DNA of 11,299 bases from Rhodococcus_G sp042754225 (GTDB lineage: Bacteria > Actinomycetota > Actinomycetes > Mycobacteriales > Mycobacteriaceae), in the NCBI RefSeq assembly GCF_042754225.1, contig NZ_JBHZAH010000144.1:1-11299 (forward strand), in the 5' to 3' direction. Shown here one piece after another: positions 5,891 to 11,299 of this stretch. The stretch's first letter is position 1, and each line of letters starts with the position of its first letter. The position numbers and the translations under genes were made by a program. The notes beneath the pieces are model-generated. The model did not search any database. It was given only the letters and a program-made list of their open reading frames with translations, and was not told the DNA's origin.

Positions 5891-6958
5891 TCAGGCCTTG
5901 AGGGCTCCGAGGGCGTCGATCCGCTTCACAGCGTCGGCCACGATCCGGTCGATCAGTTCCTGGCAGCTGGGCAGGTCGTCGATCATGCCGACCACCTGAC
6001 CCGAGGCGAGCACGCCCGCCTCGGTGTTGCCCTCGACCAGTCCGGCCTTGAGCAGCATCGGGGTGTTGGCGGCCATGATGATCTGCTGCCACGTCCGGTC
6101 GCCGGACTTCTTCATCGCCAGGCCGTCCTTGACCAGCGTCGACCACTTCATGCCGGTCATCGCCTTGAACTTCATGGCGTTCTTGGTGGCGGCGACGAGG
6201 CCCGTGGCGTAGCTGGACTTCTCGAGCGCGTTCACCAGGTCCGTGTTGAGCACGCGGTGCGGCATGCCGTCGACCTTCACCGACACCGTGGTGTCGGTCA
6301 GGCCGCGCTGGAGGTACTGCTGCTTGACCGAGTCCGGCACCGCGGAATCGCTCGTGAGCAGGAACCGGGTGCCCATCGCGACACCGGCCGCACCGTAGGA
6401 CAGCGCCGCGGCAAGGCCGCGGCCGTCGAAGAAGCCACCGCCGGCGATCACAGGGATGTCGACCGCGTCCAGCACGGACGGCAGCAGCAGGGTCGTCGCG
6501 ACGCCACCGGTGTGCCCGCCGCCCTCGCCGCCCTGCACGACCACCGCGTCGGCGCCCCAGGAGGCGACCTTGACGGCGTGCTTGGCGGCACCGATCGAGG
6601 GGACCACGACGATGCCGTTGTCCTTGAGCTTGGCGATCAGGTCCTTCTTCGGCGCCAGCGCGAACGAGGCGACCTTGACGCCCTCGCGGATCAGCAGATC
6701 GCAGCGCTGCCCGGCGTCCGACGCGTCGGCGCGCATGTTGACGCCGAACGGCTTGTCCGTGAGCTGCTTGGTCTTCTTGATCGCCGCCTCGAGCTCGTCG
6801 TAGGTCATCGTCGCCGAGGCGAGGATGCCGAGACCGCCGGCGTTGCAGGTGGCCGCGGTCAGGCGCGGGCCGGAGACCCAGCCCATGCCCGTCTGCACGA
6901 TCGGGTGCTCGATGCCGACCAGTTCGGTCAGCGGGGTGCGGAGAACTTGCGCGCTCAC
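5891..6958 (-). CDS. ipdC: IpdC, FMN-dependent reductase of ring C/D degradation
   Basis: A 355-residue TIM-barrel flavoprotein of the nitronate monooxygenase-like family. Visible motifs are the N-terminal HPIVQTGMGWVSGPRL, the active-site loop GGEGGGHTGG (about 143-152), and the FMN phosphate-binding segments IAGGGFFDGRGLAAAL and GAAGVAMGTRFLL. Family knowledge: IpdC (Rv3553) is a flavin-dependent enzyme that modifies the 5-hydroxylated HIP-derived CoA thioester before EchA20 and IpdAB open the rings. The GTG start at 6958 overlaps the ipdB TGA (GTGA), so translation is coupled. It is the last gene of the echA20-ipdA-ipdB-ipdC operon. In M. tuberculosis fdxB follows ipdC; here a terminator does. 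Confidence 0.92.
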   Translation of the reverse strand: MSAQVLRTPLTELVGIEHPIVQTGMGWVSGPRLTAATCNAGGLGILASATMTYDELEAAIKKTKQLTDKPFGVNMRADASDAGQRCDLLIREGVKVASFALAPKKDLIAKLKDNGIVVVPSIGAAKHAVKVASWGADAVVVQGGEGGGHTGGVATTLLLPSVLDAVDIPVIAGGGFFDGRGLAAALSYGAAGVAMGTRFLLTSDSAVPDSVKQQYLQRGLTDTTVSVKVDGMPHRVLNTDLVNALEKSSYATGLVAATKNAMKFKAMTGMKWSTLVKDGLAMKKSGDRTWQQIIMAANTPMLLKAGLVEGNTEAGVLASGQVVGMIDDLPSCQELIDRIVADAVKRIDALGALKA

Positions 6959-7718
6959 GCCGAGACCTCGCGGTCGCGGAAGCTCTTCGGGTCGAGCACC
7001 TCGCGGATGATGCGCAGCTCCTCGGCGGTCGGCTCGCGGGTGACGCCCGCCTCGGCCAGCCCGGCGACCTCGAAGGAGGTGTTCTCGGCGACCTCGTCGG
7101 CGGTGACGCCCGGGTGCAGGGTCAGCGCGCGGAAGGTGCGGCCCGGCCCACCGAAGTCGAAGACACCGAGGTTGGTGACGACGCGGTGCACGCCCAGGTA
7201 CTTGTACGCCGGGTTCTCCGGATCGACCTTGTCGTAGCCGACGCCGGAGACGACGTCGACCTGGTCGCAGAAGACGCGCGAGGTGTGCTTGCCGACCCAG
7301 TAGCTGGTGGCGTGGTTGATCGTGTTGCCCGGGGCGCCGCGGACACCGAACATCTGCCGGCTCGGCTGCTGCAGCGGACCGAAGGCGGACAGGTTCTGGT
7401 TGCCGTACTTGTCGATCTGGTTGGCGCCCATCACGACATGGCGGCGACCGGAGGCGACGACGTCGAACACCTTGCGGAACGGCATCCAGCCCTCGACCGG
7501 ACCGGTCTTGCCGACGGCCGGGGTGTCGGCCAGGATCAGCGCCTCGCCGTCGGTGATCAGCAGGTCCGGCTCGGTGGTGAGCCGGGCCAGGCGGGCGCCG
7601 AGCTGCGACATCGTCGACATCGGGCTGGCCATGATCTCACCGGCGCCGGCGAAGAGGTCGGCGCAGGCGATCGCGCAGTACTCGGCGCGAGTCACGGTGG
7701 TGGCGTTGTCGGTGGAGG

Positions 7719-7722
<4 letters not shown>
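6955..7722 (-). CDS. ipdB: IpdB, beta subunit of the ring C-opening hydrolase
   Basis: A 255-residue protein of the class I CoA-transferase beta-subunit fold, with GANQIDKYGNQNLSAFG (about 113-129) as the family signature. Where true CoA-transferases carry the catalytic Glu in a SENG motif, this protein has TDGE (57-60). This agrees with published evidence that IpdAB is a hydrolase with no CoA-transferase activity. Family knowledge: with IpdA it cleaves ring C of COCHEA-CoA to an open-chain 3-oxoacyl-CoA. ATG 7722 overlaps the ipdA stop by 4 bases (ATGA), and a GAGGAG site lies within the ipdA end. The stop overlaps the ipdC start likewise, which suits assembly of equal subunit amounts. Confidence 0.94.
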
Positions 7723-8600
<878 letters not shown>

Positions 8601-8614
8601 TCTCAGTTCACTCC

Positions 8615-9376
8615 CTACTTGTTCGCGCGCGGCTTGCCGGTGGCGACGAACTCGTCGCGGTGCTCGTCGGCGACGCCGGCGAGGTTGAGCTCGAACGTGA
8701 AGCCCTGCTCGATCCGGTAGCTGGTGTGCACGTCCATCACGTCGATGCGGTTGATGGCTTCCTTGGCGCGCCGGATGACCCGGGTGTCCTTGGCCGCGAT
8801 CTCGCCGGCGATCTTCAGTGCGCAGGCGTCGAGTTCGGCGCGCGGGACCACGTCGTACACGGAACCGAAGTGCTTGAGCGTCTGGGCGTCGACGTTCTTC
8901 GCCGTGTAGTACAGCGTGCGCATCATGTGCTGGGGGACCAGGCGCGCGAGGTGCGTGGCCGCACCGAGTGCGCCGCGGTCGACCTCGGGCAGGCCGAAGA
9001 TCGCGTCGTCGGACGCGACGATGACGTCCGCGTTGCCGACCAGACCGATGCCGCCGCCGACGCAGAAGCCGTTGACGGCGACCACGACGGGAACCTCGCA
9101 GTCGTAGACCGCGGAGAAGGCCGCAGCGCAGCCGCGGTTGGCGTCGATCAGCGCGCCGTGACCCTCGGTGGCCTGCATTTCCTTGATGTCGACGCCGGCG
9201 TTGAAGCCGCGGCCCTCGGCCCGCAGGATCACCACGTGGGTGCTCTGATCCTTGCCGGCCTCGCGGATGGCGTCAGCCAGTTCGAACCACCCCTGCGAGG
9301 GGATGGCGTTCACAGGCGGGTAGTCGACGGTGACCGTGGTGATGCCGGACCCGTCGGATTTTGAGGTGATTCCCAT
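8615..9376 (-). CDS. echA20: EchA20, crotonase-family ring D hydrolase
   Basis: A 253-residue crotonase. The oxyanion-hole segments are FNAGVDIKEM (58-67) and NGFCVGGGIGLVGNAD (102-117), with Glu131 and Asp133 in the FGLPEVDRG segment at the active-site side; length is close to the family norm. Family knowledge: EchA20 (Rv3550) hydrolyses ring D of HIEC-CoA to give COCHEA-CoA, the IpdAB substrate. ATG 9376 has AAGGA (complement of 9383-9387) 6 nt upstream. It is the first gene of the operon echA20-ipdA-ipdB-ipdC. A KstR2-like palindrome at 9402-9419 lies 26 bp upstream and separates it from the divergent SDR pair, the same arrangement as Rv3550/Rv3549c. Confidence 0.93.
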   Translation of the reverse strand: MGITSKSDGSGITTVTVDYPPVNAIPSQGWFELADAIREAGKDQSTHVVILRAEGRGFNAGVDIKEMQATEGHGALIDANRGCAAAFSAVYDCEVPVVVAVNGFCVGGGIGLVGNADVIVASDDAIFGLPEVDRGALGAATHLARLVPQHMMRTLYYTAKNVDAQTLKHFGSVYDVVPRAELDACALKIAGEIAAKDTRVIRRAKEAINRIDVMDVHTSYRIEQGFTFELNLAGVADEHRDEFVATGKPRANK

Positions 9377-9401
9377 CGTGTTTCCTTAGGTAGGTCGCCA
9401 A

Positions 9402-9419
9402 ACCAAGCGATTGCTTGGT
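9402..9419. promoter_or_regulatory. KstR2-like operator with widened spacing
   Basis: ACCAAGCGATTGCTTGGT is a 7-bp inverted repeat with a 4-bp centre. The CAAG and CTTG halves are 6 nt apart instead of the 2 nt of the consensus AnCAAGnnCTTGnT. The left 14 bases (9402-9415) fit the consensus with one mismatch. It lies between divergent echA20 and the SDR pair, where M. tuberculosis also has a KstR2 site. TAAGTT (9419-9424) and its complement TAACTT may serve as adjoining -10 elements. Confidence 0.75.
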
Positions 9420-9432
9420 AAGTTAGCACACC

Positions 9433-9486
9433 TGCGGGTCGAGCCGGAGTTCGTTCGAGGTGGACGGACGGTGCCCTCGACCCGCA
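9433..9486 (+). repeat. 11-bp perfect inverted repeat in the leader of the SDR operon
   Basis: TGCGGGTCGAG (9433-9443) and CTCGACCCGCA (9476-9486) are perfect reverse complements around a 32-nt loop. They lie in the 113-bp stretch between the KstR2-like box and the GTG at 9533. If transcription starts near 9430, this would be a GC-rich stem in the mRNA leader. It could also be a DNA-binding site. The rest of 9444-9532 shows only the GGAGG ribosome site. Confidence 0.5.
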
Positions 9487-9532
9487 AGAGAGTCCCTGAC
9501 GTGCGGGGAATCTTCAGGCAGCGGAGGTACTG

Positions 9533-10321
9533 GTGGAGCTAGGTCTGGACGGCAACGTCGTACTCGTCACCGGCGGCGTACGTGGAATCGGTGCGGGCAT
9601 CAGTCGCGCCTTCCTCGGTGCCGGCGCCACGGTGGTCACCTGCGCGCGGCGGCCCGCCGACGAGCCGATCGAGGTCGACGGACGAGCGGTCGAGTTCATC
9701 GCGTGCGACGTCCGCGATCCCGAGCAGGTGCAGTCGATGATCGACCAGATCGTCGCGACGCACGGCCGGCTCGACACCGTCGTCAACAACGCCGGGGGCG
9801 CGCCCTACGCGCTCGCCGCCGACGCGAGCCCGCGCTTCCACTCGAAGATCGTGGAGCTGAATCTGCTCGCACCGCTGCTCATCTCGCAGGCCGCGAATGC
9901 CGTCATGCAGAAGCAGGACGGCGGCGGCTCGATCGTGATGGTCTCGAGCGTCAGCGGCAGCAGGCCCTCGCCGGGCACCGCGGCGTACGGTGCCGCGAAG
10001 GCGGGCATCGACAGCCTGTCGACCAGCCTCGCGGTGGAGTGGGCGCCGAAGGTCCGGGTCAACTCGATCGTCGTGGGTCTCGTGGAGACGGAGCAGTCGC
10101 ACCTGCACTACGGCGGCCCCGAGGGTGTCGCCGCGGTCGGCGAAACGGTCCCGCTGGGCAGGATGGCCCGGCCCGAGGACATCGGAAACAGTGCGATCTT
10201 CCTGGCGTCCCCGCTGGCCTCGTACGTCAGCGGTTCGACCCTGACCGTGCACGGTGGCGGTGAACGCCCGGCCTTCCTGGCTGCGGCGGACGCGGAAACT
10301 TCGAACAATGCAGCAAGTTAA
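9533..10321 (+). CDS. SDR oxidoreductase, Rv3549c-type
   Basis: A 262-residue classical short-chain dehydrogenase with a complete active site: TGGVRGIG (13-20), NNAG (85-88), Asn110, Ser139, Tyr152 and Lys156. The C-terminal VSGSTLTVHGGGERPAF fits the usual SDR ending. GTG 9533 is chosen because GGAGG (9523-9527) lies 5 nt upstream. Position divergent from echA20 across a KstR2-like site, and upstream of the second SDR, matches Rv3549c in M. tuberculosis. Inferred role: an NAD(P)-dependent hydroxyacyl- or ring-hydroxyl dehydrogenase in the steroid C/D-ring pathway; the exact step is not settled by the sequence. Confidence 0.88.
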   Translation: MELGLDGNVVLVTGGVRGIGAGISRAFLGAGATVVTCARRPADEPIEVDGRAVEFIACDVRDPEQVQSMIDQIVATHGRLDTVVNNAGGAPYALAADASPRFHSKIVELNLLAPLLISQAANAVMQKQDGGGSIVMVSSVSGSRPSPGTAAYGAAKAGIDSLSTSLAVEWAPKVRVNSIVVGLVETEQSHLHYGGPEGVAAVGETVPLGRMARPEDIGNSAIFLASPLASYVSGSTLTVHGGGERPAFLAAADAETSNNAAS

Positions 10322-10330
10322 GGAGAACAA

Positions 10331-11245
10331 GTGAGCGGACTGGTAGACGGTCGCGTCGTCATCGTGACGGGCGCGGGCCGCGGCATCGGGCGGGCGCACG
10401 CGCTGGCTTTCGCGGCCGAGGGAGCGAAGGTCGTCGTCAACGACATCGGCGTCGGCGGAGACGGCACCGCGACCGGTGAGAGCCCCGGCGAGCAGGTCGT
10501 CGCGGAGATCATCGCCGCCGGTGGCCAGGCGGTCGTGAACGGCGACGACGTCGCCGACTGGGACGGCGCGCAGAACCTGATCAAGACGGCCATCGACAAT
10601 TTCGGCGGCCTCGACGTGCTGGTCAACAACGCGGGCTTCCTGCGCGACCGCATGCTCGTCGGCATGGCCGAGGAGGAGTGGGACGCGGTGATCCGCGTGC
10701 ACCTCAAGGGCCACTTCGCGCCGCTGCGGCACGCCGCCGCGTACTGGCGCGCCGAGTCCAAGGCCGGCCGTCCGGTTGACGCTCGGATCATCAACACCAG
10801 CTCGGGTGCGGGCCTGCAGGGCTCCATCGGCCAGGGCAACTACGCGGCCGCCAAGGCCGGCATCGCGGAGATGACCATTCAGGCCGCCGCCGAGCTGAAG
10901 AACTACGGCGTCTCGGTGAACGCGATCGCTCCGGCGGCCCGCACGCGCATGACCGTCGGTGCCGGCGGCGCGATGGCCGAGGCGATGGCCGCGCCGGATG
11001 AGGGCTTCGACGCGATGGCGCCGGAGAACATCTCCCCGCTGGTCGTGTGGCTGGGCTCGACCGAGTCGAAGGCCGTCAGCGGCCGGGTGTTCGAGGTCGA
11101 GGGCGGCAAGATCACGGTTGCCGAGGGTTGGCGCCACGGACCCTCCCAGGACAAGGGCGACCGCTGGGACCCCAAGGAGATCGGTCCCGTCGTCGCGGAC
11201 CTGCTGCAGAAGGCCGAGACCCCGACGCCCGTCTACGGTGCGTAG
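10331..11245 (+). CDS. SDR oxidoreductase, Rv3548c-type (MFE-2-like 3-hydroxyacyl-CoA dehydrogenase)
   Basis: A 304-residue SDR with TGAGRGIG (13-20), a charged loop NDIGVGGDGT after the second strand, NNAG (99-102), Ser158, Tyr171 and Lys175. The VHLKGHF segment (123-129) with His in the usual Asn position, and the long C-terminal extension after the Rossmann core, are typical of the hydroxyacyl-CoA dehydrogenase domain of peroxisomal multifunctional enzyme 2. A beta-oxidation role is therefore the best inference. GTG 10331 follows the previous stop by 9 nt, and AAGGAG (10320-10325) overlaps that stop, so the two SDRs form an operon. It matches Rv3548c in order and type. A hairpin follows at the window edge. 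Confidence 0.88.
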   Translation: MSGLVDGRVVIVTGAGRGIGRAHALAFAAEGAKVVVNDIGVGGDGTATGESPGEQVVAEIIAAGGQAVVNGDDVADWDGAQNLIKTAIDNFGGLDVLVNNAGFLRDRMLVGMAEEEWDAVIRVHLKGHFAPLRHAAAYWRAESKAGRPVDARIINTSSGAGLQGSIGQGNYAAAKAGIAEMTIQAAAELKNYGVSVNAIAPAARTRMTVGAGGAMAEAMAAPDEGFDAMAPENISPLVVWLGSTESKAVSGRVFEVEGGKITVAEGWRHGPSQDKGDRWDPKEIGPVVADLLQKAETPTPVYGA

Positions 11246-11269
11246 GTAGGTGCGCTTCGCGCAGTGGTG

Positions 11270-11299
11270 CGGTTACGGAGGATTGCCCCTCCGTAACCG
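11270..11299 (+). terminator. Hairpin terminator after the SDR pair
   Basis: A perfect 12-bp stem, CGGTTACGGAGG (11270-11281) with CCTCCGTAACCG (11288-11299), closes on a 6-nt loop 24 nt after the stop codon. The window ends with the stem, so any T tract or longer stem is not visible. A smaller TGCGC/GCGCA hairpin (11251-11263) precedes it. Confidence 0.8.

Noticed and set aside
5885..7237. 450-codon plus-strand frame opposite ipdC and ipdB
   Set aside because: Covers parts of two clear genes on the other strand and shows no domain.
9539..11137. 532-codon minus-strand frame opposite both SDR genes
   Set aside because: Spans two well-supported SDR genes and their gap, with composition typical of antisense frames.

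Overview
The window looks like chromosomal DNA of a high-G+C actinobacterium of the mycolic-acid group (Rhodococcus, Gordonia or a relative). Support comes from the strong GC bias at third codon positions, frequent GTG starts, and a set of genes matching the KstR2 regulon of steroid C/D-ring degradation. The species cannot be named from the sequence.

Layout. (1) Positions 1-814, minus strand: the first codons of an unidentified gene and, overlapping it by 4 bases, a short-chain dehydrogenase (SDR) that lacks most of the usual catalytic residues. (2) 826-839: a perfect KstR2 operator between divergent genes. (3) 855-2671, plus strand: kstR2 then the thiolase fadA6, closed by a strong hairpin at 2687-2719. 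(4) 2753-5830: a TetR regulator and a stand-alone P450 resembling the haem domain of CYP102 (P450 BM3) on the minus strand, and a second TetR gene with a DUF2277 gene on the plus strand. The divergent P450/TetR gap holds two near-identical 20-bp operator-like repeats over a recognisable promoter. (5) 5828-5872: a 15-bp hairpin between converging genes. (6) 5891-9376, minus strand: the operon echA20-ipdA-ipdB-ipdC. (7) 9377-9532: a divergent control region with a stretched KstR2-like box and a leader inverted repeat. (8) 9533-11245, plus strand: two SDR genes in tandem, ending at a hairpin at the window edge.

How the genes work together. From published work on M. tuberculosis and Rhodococcus, KstR2 represses this regulon until HIP-CoA, the CoA thioester left after rings A and B are removed, binds it. 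IpdC (flavin reductase), EchA20 (ring D hydrolase) and IpdAB (ring C hydrolase) open the last two rings, and FadA6 cleaves the resulting 3-oxoacyl-CoA. The two downstream SDRs correspond by order and sequence type to Rv3549c and Rv3548c. Gene order equals that of Rv3548c-Rv3557c read in reverse, except that the slot between fadA6 and ipdC, which holds Rv3555c and fdxB in M. tuberculosis, contains the P450/TetR/DUF2277 block. That block has its own operators and no KstR2 box, so it is probably controlled separately. It and the catalytically odd SDR next to kstR2 are the least explained parts of the window. No tRNA, rRNA, CRISPR array or insertion sequence was seen.
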